DNA of 64,000 bases from Ectothiorhodospira sp. BSL-9. GTDB lineage: Bacteria > Pseudomonadota > Gammaproteobacteria > Ectothiorhodospirales > Ectothiorhodospiraceae. The DNA lies in NCBI RefSeq assembly GCF_001632845.1, contig NZ_CP011994.1:2676001-2740000 (forward strand), given 5' to 3'. The position numbers and the translations under genes are program-made. This document shows, one piece after another, positions 10,593 through 21,078 of this stretch. The first letter of the stretch is position 1, and every line of letters starts with the position of its first letter. The notes under the pieces were generated by a model, which worked only from the letters and a program-made list of their open reading frames with translations, had not been told where the DNA came from and ran no database searches.

Positions 10593-11034
10593 ACAGGATC
10601 CTCAGGAGAGCGCCCTGCGTCTGTTGGCGCGTCGCGAGCACAGTCGTTACGAGCTCGCCGGCAAGCTGGCGGCACGGGGTTTTGCCAGGGACAGTGTGGA
10701 CGCGGCGCTCGATGACCTCGAGTCCGAGGGCTGGCTCAGCGACGCCCGTTTCGTCAGCGAATTTGTACGTTACCGAATCCGCCAGGGGCAAGGCCCTCTG
10801 CGTATCCTTGCCGATCTGCGCCAGCGCGGCATCGACGAGGCTCAGGCCCAGCAGGCCCTGCAGGCAGCAGAGGTGGATTGGCAGGTTCAGGCCCATGATG
10901 TTTACGAACGCCGCTTCGCCGGCGAGCCACCCCGGGACTACAGGGAACGCGCCCGGCAGATGCGTTTTTTGCAGAGCCGGGGTTTTTCCGCGGAAGTCAT
11001 CCGCCGGGTCATGAATGAAGTAGGCAAGATATGA
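10558..11034 (+). CDS. recX: RecA regulatory protein RecX
   Basis: Binds RecA filaments and inhibits their extension. The 158 residues are helical three-helix repeats: [45 protein letters not shown], and [18 protein letters not shown] are typical. The start is GTG 10558 (TTG 10552 is an alternative). It overlaps recA by 35 bases, so translation should be coupled to recA. The stop overlaps the alaS start by ATGA (11031-11034). The recA-recX-alaS order matches other gammaproteobacteria. Confidence 0.93.
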   Translation: MTVAKAKPQKAEQDPQESALRLLARREHSRYELAGKLAARGFARDSVDAALDDLESEGWLSDARFVSEFVRYRIRQGQGPLRILADLRQRGIDEAQAQQALQAAEVDWQVQAHDVYERRFAGEPPRDYRERARQMRFLQSRGFSAEVIRRVMNEVGKI

Positions 11035-13646
11035 AAAGCGCCGATATCAGAACCAGTTTTCTCGAATACTTCCGCTCCAAGGGCCATGAAGTGGTGGCCT
11101 CGGCCCCGCTGGTCCCCGGGAACGATCCCACCTTGCTGTTCACCAACGCAGGCATGGTGCAGTTCAAGGAGACCTTCCTGGGGCTTGAGCAGCGGTCCTA
11201 TCAGCGGGCAACCTCCTCGCAGCGCTGCGTGCGCGCCGGTGGCAAGCACAACGACCTGGAGAACGTGGGCTATACGGCGCGGCATCACACGTTCTTCGAG
11301 ATGCTGGGCAATTTCAGCTTTGGCGATTATTTCAAGCGTGATGCCATTCACCATGCCTGGGAGTACCTCACTCAGGTGCTCAAGATGCCCGCCGACAAAC
11401 TCTGGGTGACGGTCTACGAGACGGACGACGAGGCCTACGATATCTGGGTGAAGGAGATCGGCGTGCCCAGGGATCGGGTCACCCGCATCGGTGATGATCC
11501 TGGTGGCGGTTCCGATAACTTCTGGCAGATGGGGGATACCGGTCCCTGCGGCCCCTGCACCGAGGTCTTTTATGACCATGGTCCCAGCGTCTGGGGTGGC
11601 CCGCCGGGTTCGCCCGAGGCTGATGGCGACCGTTACATCGAGATCTGGAACCTGGTCTTCATGCAATACGACCGGGACAGTGAAGGCAATCTGAACCCCC
11701 TGCCCAAGCCCTCAGTGGACACGGGCATGGGCCTTGAGCGCCTGGCCGCGGTTCTGCAGGGGGTTCACTCCAATTATGAAATCGACCTGTTCCAGAATCT
11801 TCTGGATGCGGTGGGTCACATCATGGGCAGTGAGGACACTCATTCGCCCTCCTACAAGGTGATCGCCGACCACATCCGCTCCTGCAGTTTCCTGATCACC
11901 GACGGTGTCATGCCTGCCAATGAAGGCCGGGGCTACGTGCTGCGCCGGATCATCCGCCGCGCCGCCCGCCATGGACACAAGCTGGGCATGACCGACCCCT
12001 TCTTCCACCGCCTGGTGGAGCCCCTGGTGCGTGAGATGGGCGAAGCCTATCCCGAACTGGCCAAGGCCCAGAAACAGGTGGAACGGGTGCTCCTGCAAGA
12101 GGAAGAGCGCTTCCGCGAAACCCTGGAGCATGGCCTCAAGCACCTGGAAGAGGGGCTGGAAAAAATCTCCGACAAGACCATCCCCGGCGGCCTGATCTTC
12201 AAGCTCTATGATACCTACGGCTTCCCGGTGGACCTGACCGGCGACATTGCCCGGGAGAAGGGCCTGGAACTGGATATGGCCGGTTTCGAACACGAAATGG
12301 ACCAGCAGCGTGACCGTGCCCGGGCCGCCAGCAGCTTCCGCATGTCCGATGTCGGTGCGGTGGCCAAAGGGGTGTCGGACTCCCGGTTCGTGGGCTATGA
12401 ACACATCGAGGAGCAGGCCCGGGTGCTGCGCCTGGCGGGAAGCGACGGCAAGCCCGTGGACAGCCTGAATGACTCCAGCGAAGGCAGTGTGCTGCTGGAT
12501 GTGACCCCGTTCTATGGGGAATCCGGTGGTCAGGTGGGCGATACCGGCTTTATCGAAGGCCCTGACGGGCTGTTCCAGGTGAACGACACGGTGAAGCAGG
12601 GTGGGGTGTTCATCCATCGAGGCACCATGCTGCGCGGGACGCTGAATACGGATTCCGCCGTCACCGCCCGGGTGGATGGCGAACGTCGTCGCGCCGTGGT
12701 GCTCAATCACTCGGCCACCCATCTGCTCCATGCCGCCCTGCGCGAGGTACTTGGCGAGCATGTGCAGCAGAAGGGTTCCCTGGTGGCCCCGGATCGGCTG
12801 CGCTTTGACTTCTCCCACTTTGAGCCCGTGAGCAGCGAGCAATTGGTCCGTATCGAGCGCATGGTCAACCACGCGATTCGCGCCAATGCCCCCGCCGAAG
12901 CCCGCATCATGCCCATCAAGGAAGCAATGGAAGCCGGTGCCATGGCGCTGTTTGGGGAAAAATACGGCGACGAGGTGCGCGTGCTCTCATTGGGAGATTT
13001 CTCGGTGGAGCTTTGCGGCGGCATTCATGTTCAGCGCACCGGTGATATCGGTGTATTCAAGGTGATCAGCGAGGGCGGGGTGGCCTCCGGCATCCGCCGT
13101 ATCGAGGCCGTGACAGGCGAAAACGCCCTGAATTACCTGGATGACACCGAAAACCAGCTGGACGAGGCCGCCCGGATGCTGCGCGCTGGCCGGGGTGACC
13201 TCACCGAGAAGATCCAGCAGGTACTTGACCGCAATCGCGGCCTGGAAAAGGAGCTTGAGGCCATGAAGGCCAAACTGGCGTCCCAGGCCGGCTCCAGCCT
13301 GACGGACCAGGCGGTGGACGTGAACGGCGTGAAGGTGCTGGCGGCGCGCATGGATGAAGCCGACCCCAAGTCACTGCGCGAGACCGTGGACCAACTCAAG
13401 AACAAGCTGGGCGAAGCCATCATCGTGCTGGCCACCGCCCGTGATGGGAAGGTGAGCCTGGTGGCTGGCGTGACCGCAAGCCATTCCAGCACCATCAAGG
13501 CAGGCGAGCTGGTGAATCAGGTAGCCCAGCAGGTGGGCGGGAAGGGCGGTGGTCGGCCCGACATGGCCATGGCCGGTGGAAATCGTCCGGAGGCGCTGGA
13601 TGAAGCCCTGGCCTCCGTGAAGGGCTGGGTGGAGTCACGTCTTTGA
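11031..13646 (+). CDS. alaS: Alanyl-tRNA synthetase
   Basis: Charges tRNA-Ala and edits mischarged seryl- and glycyl-tRNA. The 871 residues show the class II catalytic core at the N-terminus ([28 protein letters not shown]), the editing domain zinc ligands [12 protein letters not shown] near residue 560 and [13 protein letters not shown] near 662, and the C-terminal DHHA1-type glycine-rich segment ending in [15 protein letters not shown]. All three parts are complete. The ATG overlaps the recX stop, which ties its expression to recA-recX at least partly. Confidence 0.97.
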   Translation: MKSADIRTSFLEYFRSKGHEVVASAPLVPGNDPTLLFTNAGMVQFKETFLGLEQRSYQRATSSQRCVRAGGKHNDLENVGYTARHHTFFEMLGNFSFGDYFKRDAIHHAWEYLTQVLKMPADKLWVTVYETDDEAYDIWVKEIGVPRDRVTRIGDDPGGGSDNFWQMGDTGPCGPCTEVFYDHGPSVWGGPPGSPEADGDRYIEIWNLVFMQYDRDSEGNLNPLPKPSVDTGMGLERLAAVLQGVHSNYEIDLFQNLLDAVGHIMGSEDTHSPSYKVIADHIRSCSFLITDGVMPANEGRGYVLRRIIRRAARHGHKLGMTDPFFHRLVEPLVREMGEAYPELAKAQKQVERVLLQEEERFRETLEHGLKHLEEGLEKISDKTIPGGLIFKLYDTYGFPVDLTGDIAREKGLELDMAGFEHEMDQQRDRARAASSFRMSDVGAVAKGVSDSRFVGYEHIEEQARVLRLAGSDGKPVDSLNDSSEGSVLLDVTPFYGESGGQVGDTGFIEGPDGLFQVNDTVKQGGVFIHRGTMLRGTLNTDSAVTARVDGERRRAVVLNHSATHLLHAALREVLGEHVQQKGSLVAPDRLRFDFSHFEPVSSEQLVRIERMVNHAIRANAPAEARIMPIKEAMEAGAMALFGEKYGDEVRVLSLGDFSVELCGGIHVQRTGDIGVFKVISEGGVASGIRRIEAVTGENALNYLDDTENQLDEAARMLRAGRGDLTEKIQQVLDRNRGLEKELEAMKAKLASQAGSSLTDQAVDVNGVKVLAARMDEADPKSLRETVDQLKNKLGEAIIVLATARDGKVSLVAGVTASHSSTIKAGELVNQVAQQVGGKGGGRPDMAMAGGNRPEALDEALASVKGWVESRL

Positions 13647-13782
13647 TGTCCGCCCTGGAGCCTTGCCTTTCTGCCCCGTTCCTCGGCTTGATGAGCGGCT
13701 TGGGCGCCTGGTACGGAAATAGTCCTTTCGTGCACCCTTGCGACTGTTGTCTAATGTAAATCTGATACCCAAGTAGAACACT

Positions 13783-15012
13783 ATGGCATTGATTGTTCAA
13801 AAATACGGCGGCACCTCCGTGGGAAGCGTGGAACGCATCCAGCACGTAGCCGACCGCGTGAGTCAGTCTCGTCGCCAGGGGCATGACGTGGTGGTGGTGG
13901 TGTCCGCCATGAGCGGGGAGACCGACCGACTGCTGGGCCTGGCGCGCGGCATCCGCAGCGACGCCGATGGACGTGAGCTGGACGTGCTGCTGTCCACTGG
14001 CGAGCAGGTGACCATTGCACTGCTGTCCATGGCGCTTGAGACCAAGGGATGCCCGGCCCGCTCCTATACGGGTGCCCAGGTGCACATACGTACCGACAGT
14101 GCCCACAACAAGGCACGCATCCAGGAGATTGATGGTGCCCGGGTGCGTCGTGATCTGGCCGACGGCAAGGTGGTGGTGGTCGCCGGTTTCCAGGGCGTCG
14201 ATGAGTCGGGCAATATCACCACGCTGGGCCGAGGTGGTTCCGATACCACGGCCGTGGCCCTGGCAGCAGCCCTCAAGGCCGACGAATGTCAGATCTTCAC
14301 CGACGTGGATGGGGTGTATACCACCGATCCCCGCGTCGTTCCCCAGGCACGGCGACTGGAACGCATCACCTTCGAGGAGATGCTGGAAATGGCCAGCCTG
14401 GGTTCCAAGGTCCTGCAGATCCGTGCTGTGGAGTTTGCGGGAAAATACAATGTACCTTTGCGTGTTCTATCCTCCTTCCAGGAAGGAGGAGACGGCACGC
14501 TCATCACCTTTGAGGAAGGGAGCATGGAACAGGCGCTCATTTCCGGAATCGCCTTTAACCAGAACGAAGCTCAACTGACCGTGACGGGCGTTCCCGACCA
14601 GCCCGGCGTGGCCTACCGCATTCTCGGCGCGGTGGCTCAGGCCAATATCGAAGTGGACATGATCCTGCAGAACGTGGGAGCCGATGGCACCACTGACTTC
14701 ACCTTCACGGTTCACCGTAATGATTTCGACAAAGCCATGGGCATCGTTCGCGCCCGTGCCGAGGAACTGGATGCACGAGAGGTCTCCGGGGATCCGAAGA
14801 TCGTCAAGATCTCGATCGTAGGCGTGGGTATGCGCTCCCACGCCGGCATTGCCAGCAAGATGTTCGAGGCCCTGGCGGCTGAAGGCATCAATATCCGCAT
14901 GATCTCCACCTCGGAAATCAAGATCTCCGTGGTGGTGGACGAGAAATACCTGGAGTTGGGGGTGCGCGCACTGCACGATGCCTTTGAACTGGAGCGGGCA
15001 CCTGCAGCGTAA
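13783..15012 (+). CDS. lysC: Aspartate kinase with tandem ACT domains
   Basis: Phosphorylates aspartate, the entry step to lysine, threonine, methionine and diaminopimelate. The 409 residues begin ALIVQKYGGTSVGSVERI (kinase signature) and include GRGGSDTTAVALAAALKADECQIFTDVDGVYTTDP; two ACT domains follow from about residue 265, where feedback inhibitors bind. An internal ATG at 14524, preceded by GAGGAAGGGAG, would give a separate ACT-only beta subunit, as documented for alpha/beta aspartokinases. Upstream, TTGCGA (13738) and TCTGAT (13761), 17 bases apart, form a possible promoter. Confidence 0.96.
   Translation: MALIVQKYGGTSVGSVERIQHVADRVSQSRRQGHDVVVVVSAMSGETDRLLGLARGIRSDADGRELDVLLSTGEQVTIALLSMALETKGCPARSYTGAQVHIRTDSAHNKARIQEIDGARVRRDLADGKVVVVAGFQGVDESGNITTLGRGGSDTTAVALAAALKADECQIFTDVDGVYTTDPRVVPQARRLERITFEEMLEMASLGSKVLQIRAVEFAGKYNVPLRVLSSFQEGGDGTLITFEEGSMEQALISGIAFNQNEAQLTVTGVPDQPGVAYRILGAVAQANIEVDMILQNVGADGTTDFTFTVHRNDFDKAMGIVRARAEELDAREVSGDPKIVKISIVGVGMRSHAGIASKMFEALAAEGINIRMISTSEIKISVVVDEKYLELGVRALHDAFELERAPAA
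14471..14526 (+). promoter_or_regulatory. Internal ribosome-binding region for an aspartokinase beta subunit
   Basis: Inside lysC, a perfect 9-bp inverted repeat CCTCCTTCC-A-GGAAGGAGG (14471-14489) is followed by GAGGAAGGGAG (14512-14522) and the in-frame ATG 14524-14526. The downstream frame would encode the two ACT domains only. The hairpin could modulate ribosome access, which is inference. Confidence 0.55.
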
Positions 15013-15078
15013 TGCGTATTGACTGGGCCCAGGATGCCGGCGGAGGACATCCGGTTTCTTGAGGTCCATCCAGGTTGA

Positions 15079-15099
15079 AATCGGCCATGATGGCCGATT
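15079..15099 (+). terminator. Hairpin between lysC and csrA
   Basis: AATCGGCC (15079-15086) and GGCCGATT (15092-15099) form a perfect 8-bp stem with a five-base loop ATGAT. There is no U tract, so it may be a weak lysC terminator or a csrA leader element. A TATAAA-like hexamer lies at 15127, upstream of csrA. Confidence 0.45.
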
Positions 15100-15168
15100 G
15101 GCACCAGGCCATAGAGTCTGGTTTACTATAAAACCAAGGTGATTGAAGTTCAGATTGGAGAAAAGGAA

Positions 15169-15372
15169 ATGTTGATTCTTACTCGTCGGGTAGGCGAAAC
15201 ACTGATGATCGGTGACGAAGTCACCGTGACCGTGCTGGGCGTGAAGGGTAACCAGGTTCGCGTCGGCATCAATGCACCCAAAGACGTTGCCGTGCATCGG
15301 GAAGAAATCTACGAGCGCATTCAGCGCGAGCAGGATCCCGATGGTTACGTAGCCGATAACAACCAGCCCTGA
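15169..15372 (+). CDS. csrA: Carbon storage regulator CsrA
   Basis: RNA-binding dimer that blocks or stabilises mRNAs with GGA motifs in their leaders; a global switch between biofilm, motility and carbon metabolism. The 67 residues start [16 protein letters not shown] and contain [22 protein letters not shown], the full family core. The ATG at 15169 follows AAAAGGAAA; a ten-codon in-frame extension upstream is not conserved. The alaS-lysC-csrA-tRNA-Ser order is common in gammaproteobacteria. Confidence 0.97.
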   Translation: MLILTRRVGETLMIGDEVTVTVLGVKGNQVRVGINAPKDVAVHREEIYERIQREQDPDGYVADNNQP

Positions 15373-15521
15373 AGTCATTGCCAGCTGAATGACCGAACCC
15401 GGACAGGGCAGGGCGGGCGATTCGCAAGGCGCCCCACCCTCTCCGGGTTGCGGTGCACTCTACTCTTTACGAAGGCTCATCAAGCAGGTACCATATCGGC
15501 CTTCAATGAAGTCCTCATCCC

Positions 15522-15612
15522 GGAGAGATGGCCGAGCGGCTGAAGGCGCTCCCCTGCTAAGGGAGTATGGGTCAAAAGCCCATCGAGGGTTCGAATCCCT
15601 CTCTCTCCGCCA
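15522..15612 (+). tRNA. tRNA-Ser (anticodon GCT)
   Basis: A 91-base class II tRNA with a long variable arm. The acceptor arms GGAGAGA (15522-15528) and TCTCTCC (15602-15608) pair perfectly. The anticodon loop CTGCTAA gives GCT, reading AGC/AGU. The T arm contains GGTTCGAATCC, and the 3' end is G plus an encoded CCA. It is the left boundary of the accessory island, consistent with use as an integration site. Confidence 0.97.
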
Positions 15613-15624
15613 TACGATGCATCT

Positions 15625-15650
15625 AAGCCCCTGATTTGAGGGGCTTTTTT
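15625..15650 (+). terminator. Rho-independent terminator after tRNA-Ser
   Basis: AAGCCCCT (15625-15632) and AGGGGCTT (15639-15646) form a perfect 8-bp stem with loop GATTTG, followed directly by a T run. This is a textbook intrinsic terminator. The island sequence begins just after the tRNA 3' end. Confidence 0.93.
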
Positions 15651-15787
15651 GTTGGTGTGGCAGGTGTTAGTCCCCCAACTGGTCCCCCGCGCCGATTCAA
15701 CCCAATCAGCTAACGACTTCCCCCAAAAGGTTAAACCTCGCCGCCGTCTCGGAAAGTCAGGGATCAGAATCGCCCGGTTCATTCGGG

Positions 15788-16688
15788 TTACCCGGATGTT
15801 TCCAGATGCGGATTCACCGAGGCTGCCTTTCCGCTCCCCGGGAATACCATGGCAACGTCGGGCAGGACGATCCCCTTGACCACCGATTGACGCCGCGCCC
15901 CCTTCACAAGATACCGATGAACGTTGGTTCCATCCGGCCGCTTCTGGTGGACTCTCAGCTTCATGAATCGCTTCCGCTTCATTCATGTCACCGGCAAGGG
16001 TCCCCACCCATTGGGCGAAGAGCGCCTGGTCCGATGCCAGCCACGCCAATCCGCGGGTCGGCATGATGTGATGGACCAGCAGGGGCGTGACCCGCTCATG
16101 AAAGCCATGACGCCGCCGTGGTCTGTAGGTCACCGTGTAGGCCTGGCAGCGCGGCACGCCTGTCATGGGGCCGGCCAGTGGATCCCAGGTGCCGATGGAT
16201 TGGCCATCGGCCCAATATAGGGTGACCCACTGATCCACCGCCGGTTTACCCAGGTCATGGAGCAGGGCAGCCATGGCCACCGCATAGGTCCACAGATCAT
16301 GCTGCCTGGCAATGCGCTCAGGCTCGCCGCCGATCGGCAGCAATCGCCCCCGGCGGATCAGCAGTGCCTGGTGTACAACCTCGAGGGTGTGATCCAGTAG
16401 TCCGCCAAGGCCCGCATGATGGTGGGCCTGGGAGGCGGGCAATTGCTGCACGAAGCTGGCGTATTGCCGGATTGGCCACAGCACCAAGGCCTGATGATGT
16501 GGGCCGGGCAGGCCGGTCAACCTGGCAATCTGGGCCAGCACGGCCTGGCGGTGTGTGGGTGTGAAGAGGGTCTGCGCGTCCTGGATCGGTATCAGGAGCG
16601 ATGGCGATCCTACCGCGTCCGTGCCGTGAAGGCTTCTGCCTGCCTGATGGCCCAGTGAGCGTGTGATCCAGGAGGTCAGGGCGTTCAT
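15788..16688 (-). pseudogene. ICE relaxase (MobH/TraI_2, PFGI-1 class) with large internal deletion
   Basis: The first ~235 residues (16688 down to about 15985) match the N-terminus of integrative-conjugative-element relaxases: FTPTHRQAVLAQIARL, ASQAHHHAGLGGLLDHTLEV and AALLHDLGK, with the HD-hydrolase-like His pattern. The reading then breaks. A second frame (about 15967-15788) holds what looks like the C-terminal end of the same family (KRPDGTNVHRYLVKGARR, ending SVNPHLETSG). Family members run to roughly 600 or more residues, so the middle is missing and the ends are out of frame. It lies 175 bases from the tRNA-Ser 3' end, which fits a decayed element integrated there. Confidence 0.75.
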
Positions 16689-17007
16689 GAGGGCATGGTA
16701 GGGCGGGGGCGGGGCGTCCCCAAGCGTTTATGGTCTATCGGGAGAATGGGGATTTTCGGGTATTGGCGCGCGCATGGAAGGTTGAGGTGCCTGGTGCGTT
16801 GCGGGAGAATCGTCGAGTTATTGATGGCCTTCCAGAATCGTGTCCTCCCTGATGGGCTGTCGCTCTGGGTCCACGGGGAGTGGACGGCGGGCAGCCGTGC
16901 TGAGCTTGCTCGCGCTGTTGAATATTTGATCAACAAACAAACGCATCCAGGCAGCTGGACTTGGGCCTTGAGGGCCAGCAGGCTCGAGACATCAGCCGAG
17001 CACGGGA
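16689..17007. other. Intergenic stretch without a supportable gene
   Basis: About 320 bases between the relaxase remnant and an insertion-sequence end remnant. Open frames here (for example one on the + strand from 16695) have no recognisable domain and a composition unlike the neighbouring genes. I see no RNA gene or strong hairpin. Confidence 0.5.
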
Positions 17008-17030
17008 CCCAGTGGATGGGATCCACTTCA
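17008..17030 (-). repeat. Solo terminal inverted-repeat remnant of the island IS3-family element
   Basis: CCAGTGGATGGGATCCACTTCA (17009-17030, written in two parts: CCAGTGGATGGG, ATCCACTTCA) matches the reverse complement of the left end of the IS3-family elements at 20155 and 28088 at 21 of 22 positions. No IS body adjoins it on the left. It is either the scar of an imperfectly lost copy or the end of a diverged relative. Confidence 0.7.
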
Positions 17031-17202
17031 GCAGGAAATCCGTGAGGGTATTGCCGAGGTCCGCCGCACCCTGGGGCAGATCGTCGCAGGGGACAGCGAC
17101 AAGGACGAAGAATTTTCTGCCAGCGCCTGCGGTTGTTGCGGCACCCGGTTGGCAGGTGCCCGGCATCACTGCGTGATTCTTGGGAAGTCAGTCTCAGGGT
17201 GA
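17029..17202 (+). pseudogene. C-terminal fragment of a small Cys-motif ICE-type protein
   Basis: An open stretch of 57 codons ending at TGA 17200-17202 reads QQEIREGIAEVRRTLGQIV, then DEEFSASACGCCGTRLAG and ARHHCVILG. The ACxCCGTRLxGARHH pattern recalls small hypothetical proteins common on conjugative elements. There is no start; the 5' end is cut at the insertion-sequence end remnant. Function unknown. Confidence 0.5.
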
Positions 17203-17225
17203 ATCGCTGGCATGGCCTGCACCAC

Positions 17226-17528
17226 CTACTTGCCTGCCATTTTCCTCGCGGCGTCGTACTCGGCATCCAGACCTGACTGGGAGTCGATCGAGGGATCAAT
17301 CTGCTTCAGGCCCACATGCATCATCGACAGCAACTGTAGGCCAGAGAAATCGCCCGAGAGTGACTTCAGCGTGTAGCGCTTGGCAGGGTCGTTGATGGAG
17401 AGACCGCTCTCGCCGAGCTTTGCAATCTCGAACACGGTGGTGGCCAGCTGCTGCTTATCCATCTTCTCGAAGGTTTCCAGCGCTCCGGTCATGTACATCA
17501 CCACGTCCATGCGCAGGCCTCCAAAGGA
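17226..17528 (-). pseudogene. C-terminal fragment of an unassigned mobile-element protein
   Basis: About 100 codons reading [19 protein letters not shown], then [19 protein letters not shown] and FSGLQLLSMMHVGLKQIDP. The pattern looks like a conserved C-terminal region I have seen on mobile elements, but I cannot name the family. The open frame runs slightly upstream of its first ATG (17510) and then meets a stop near the breakpoint where the helicase begins on the other strand. The 5' end is probably lost at that junction. Confidence 0.45.
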
Positions 17529-17529
17529 T

Positions 17530-20154
17530 GGTCAGGGCAGCGTTCACGAGCAGATGCTGTTCCGTGACAACGAACCCAGCCTGTCACTGGCCCAGGCCGG
17601 TCGAGCCTGGGCATTCGATGCCCCGGGGTCCGACTTCAAGCTGGGCCTGGAGGCCTACCGCATCAGTCAGGCGGCGCTGTTCGACCCCATGATGGCGGTG
17701 CACACATCCAACGTGGAGCCGCTGCCCCACCAGATCTCTGCCGTCTACGAGGTGATGCTGCCCCGTCAGCCGCTGCGCTTCGTGCTGGCCGACGACCCCG
17801 GCGCCGGCAAGACGATCATGGCCGGCCTGTTGATCCGTGAGCTTTTGATGCGCGCCGACGCCAAGCGCATCCTGATCGTCTCTCCGGGCGGGCTCACCGA
17901 CCAGTGGCAGGATGAGCTGCTGGAGAAGTTTGGCGTGCAGTTCGAGATCTTCAGCCGCGAGAAGCAGGAGCAGTGTGCCTCCGGCAACTACTTCAATGAG
18001 CAGGACCAGCTGATCTGCCGCCTGGACCAGCTCTCGCGCAACGAGTTCTACCAGGAGAAGCTGGTCAGCACCGAGTGGGACCTGATCATCGTCGATGAAG
18101 CCCACAAACTGTCGGCCAATTACTTCGGCAACAAGATCAACAAGACCAAGCGGTTCCAGCTTGGCGAGCTGCTTGGCTCAATCACCCGCCACTTCCTGCT
18201 GATGACCGCCACGCCGCACAACGGCAAGGAAGAGGACTTCCAGATCTGGCTGTCGCTGATCGACAGCGACCGCTTCTACGGCAAGTTCCGCGAAGGCGCC
18301 CACAAGGTCGACGTCTCCGACATGATGCGGCGCATGGTCAAGGAGGAACTGCTCAAGTTCGACGGCACCCCGCTGTTCCCCGAGCGCCGGGCCTACACCG
18401 CCAACTACCACCTCTCCGACGCCGAGGCCTCGCTGTACGAGCAGGTTACCGACTACGTGCGTAACGAGATGAATCGTGCCGATGCGCTCTCCGGCAAGCG
18501 CAAGGGCACCGTTGGCTTCGCACTCACACAGCTGCAGCGTCGACTGGCCTCCAGCCCCGAGGCGATCTATCAGTCCCTGAAGCGCCGCCGGCGCAAGCTT
18601 GAGGATCGTCTCAACGAGATGAAGCTCATGGCCCGGGGGCAGTGCGTGCGGGAGGGTGATTCTGCTTCCACGTTGGGCACCTATGTCGTTCAAAAGCAGA
18701 TCGAGTTGCCGGAAAACCTGGACGAACTGGATGAGGAACTGAGCGCCGAGGAGTACGAATGCTACGCCGAGCAGGTGGTGGATCAGGCCACCGCGGCAGA
18801 AACCGTACCCGAGCTTGAGGCCGAGATCCTGATCCTCAAGGATCTGGAAGAACAGGCCTCTCAGCTGGTGGCCTCCCGCAGCGACCGCAAGTGGGAGGAG
18901 CTCTCGCACCTGCTGCAGGACAGCCCGGAGATGTACACCGCCTGCGGCAGCCGCCGCAAGCTGATCATCTTTACCGAGCACAAGGACACACTGAACTACC
19001 TGGTCGACCGCATCCGCAGCCTGCTGGGCCGTCCCGAGGCGGTGATCACCATCCACGGTGGCACCAACCGCGACGACCGACGCAAGGCCCAGGAGCAATT
19101 CCGCAACGACCCCGACGTGCTGGTACTGATTGCCACCGACGCCGCCGGTGAAGGCGTCAACCTGCAGAACGCCAATTTGATGGCGAACTATGACCTGCCC
19201 TGGAACCCCAATCGCCTGGAGCAGCGCTTTGGCCGTATCCACCGTATCGGCCAGACCGAGGTCTGCCACCTATGGAACCTGGTGGCCAACGAGACCCGCG
19301 AAGGTGCGGTCTTTCAGAAACTGTTCGACAAGCTGGAGGTTGAGAAGAGCGCCCTGGGCGGTAAGGTCTTCGACATCCTTGGCGAGGCCTTCGAAAACAC
19401 CTCACTCAAGGAACTGCTGGTCGAGGCCATTCGCTACGGCGAGTCCGCCGAGGTGAAGGCGCGCCTGGAGCAGGTGATCGACGGCGCCCTGGATACCGAC
19501 CATCTCAGGGAGATCATCCGTCGCAACGCCCTGGTCGAGCAGCACATGGGGCTCGAGGAGCTCTATGCGGTGAAGGAGGAGATGGAGAAGGCCGAGGCGC
19601 GCAAGCTGCAGCCCTACTTCATCCGCGCCTTCTTCACAGAGGCATTCCAGCTCCTGCGCGGGGAGTTGCGCCCTCGGGAGCCCGGCCGCTACGAGGTGCG
19701 CCACGTGCCCGCTGCCATTCGCGAGCGCGACCGGGTGATCGGCGAGAGCCGTACCCCGGTGTTGCGCAAGTACGAGCGCATCTGCTTCGAAAAGGAGCAC
19801 GTGCGCCTGCCCGGCAAACCCATGGCCGACCTGATCCACCCCATGCACCCGCTGATGCATGCCACCACCGACCTGGTGCTGCAGGCCCACCGCGGCAAGC
19901 TCAAGCAGGGTGCCGTGCTGGTGGACCCCAATGACGACAGTGAAGAGCCCAAGATGCTGTTCATGGTCGACCATTCGGTGCGCGAGGTGCAGAACCAGAG
20001 CAACGGCTCGCCTCGGGTGGTCTCGCGTCGCCTGCAGTTTGTGGAGATCGACGAGCAGGGCAGGGCAACCCATGCCGGCTGGGCGCCGCATCTGGACATG
20101 CAGCCCATCGACGACTACGACCTGAGCCTGGTGCAGGACATACTCCAGGCACCC
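17530..20154 (+). pseudogene. SNF2-type helicase with DrmD-like motifs, N-terminally truncated, part 1
   Basis: Large helicase of the kind found in DISARM-like and related anti-phage clusters. Motifs in order: [13 protein letters not shown] (Q-like), [15 protein letters not shown] (Walker A), [16 protein letters not shown] (DEAH), [16 protein letters not shown] (motif III), [18 protein letters not shown] (V) and [17 protein letters not shown] (VI). Similarity starts abruptly at [13 protein letters not shown], so the N-terminal portion before it is missing at a breakpoint near 17530. The frame reads into an IS3-family element after CCC 20152-20154. The continuation is at 21431-22225; removing the element and one CCC copy restores the frame. 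The 5' truncation and the insertion make present activity unlikely. Confidence 0.85.
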
Positions 20155-20226
20155 TGAAGTGGACCCCATCCACTGGACCACCTGACAGGGGGGTTAAGCT
20201 CTAACCGGGGTTGTAGCTCTCAGGCG

Positions 20227-21078
20227 TCAGGCCGCCCGAGTCAGAGGTTGGTTGAAGTAAACCTCATCCGGTGTTGCGTCGTCCAGCCCCTGATGGGGCC
20301 GCTCGGCGTTGTACCAGGTGAAGTACTGCTTCAGATCCTGGCGTAAGTGGACGCCATTATCAAAGGCCTTCAGGTAGACGCACTCGTACTTCACGCTGCG
20401 CCAGAGCCGCTCCACAAAGATGTTGTCCTGGTAACAGCCCTTACCGTCCATGCTGATCTGGATTTTGTGGTCTTTCAGCACCTGGGTGAACGCCTTGCTG
20501 GTGAACTGGCAGCCTTGGTCCGTGTTGAATATCTCGGGTCGCCCATGGCGTGCCAGAGCCTCCTCAAGGGCATCAATGCAGAAGTCGGTGTCCAGGGTGT
20601 TCGACACACGCCAGGAGAGCACACGACGACTGTGCCAGTCCATGATGGCCACCAGGTACATGAACCCCCGGGCCATCGGGATGAACGTCACATCGGTCGC
20701 CCAGACCTGGTTGGGACGATCGATCACCAGATCCCGCAGCAGGTAGGGATAGATCTGGTGGCCCTCGCCCGGTCGACTGGTGCGCGGCCTCGGATACACG
20801 GCGTGCAGGCCCATCTGGCGCATCAGCCGCTGGACTCGCTTGCGGTTTACCGGGTGGCTCAAGCGGTTGAGGTAGGCCCTCATCCGCCGCGAACCATAGA
20901 ACGGCCTTCGCAGGTATTCCTCGTCAATCAGGCGCATCAGCTCCAGGTCGCTATCCTGGGTCGGCTTGGGCCGGTAGTACACCGAAGAACGGCTGATGTC
21001 GAGCAACTGACACTGTCGCCGGACGCTGACATCAACCGCCTGCGGCTCCACCAGGGCCTGTCGCTGGGCCCGGCTCAA
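20227..21078 (-). CDS. IS3-family transposase OrfB (copy 1)
   Basis: The 283-residue DDE integrase-like catalytic subunit. HTH_21-type N-terminus with RRPFYGSRRM, then the rve core with the triad in WATDVTFIPM (Asp), FNTDQGCQFTS (Asp) and ERLWRSVKYE (Glu). The first codon is TTG (21078), so free initiation is doubtful. A T TTT TTA heptamer at the end of OrfA (minus strand, 21096-21102) is in the right phase for a -1 frameshift giving an OrfAB fusion, the usual IS3 mechanism. Confidence 0.95.
   Translation of the reverse strand: MSRAQRQALVEPQAVDVSVRRQCQLLDISRSSVYYRPKPTQDSDLELMRLIDEEYLRRPFYGSRRMRAYLNRLSHPVNRKRVQRLMRQMGLHAVYPRPRTSRPGEGHQIYPYLLRDLVIDRPNQVWATDVTFIPMARGFMYLVAIMDWHSRRVLSWRVSNTLDTDFCIDALEEALARHGRPEIFNTDQGCQFTSKAFTQVLKDHKIQISMDGKGCYQDNIFVERLWRSVKYECVYLKAFDNGVHLRQDLKQYFTWYNAERPHQGLDDATPDEVYFNQPLTRAA

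Noticed and set aside
15480-15985. C-terminal continuation of the relaxase frame through the tRNA-Ser region (GERGIRTLDG)
   Set aside because: That peptide is the well-known antisense translation of a tRNA-Ser gene and does not belong to the relaxase.
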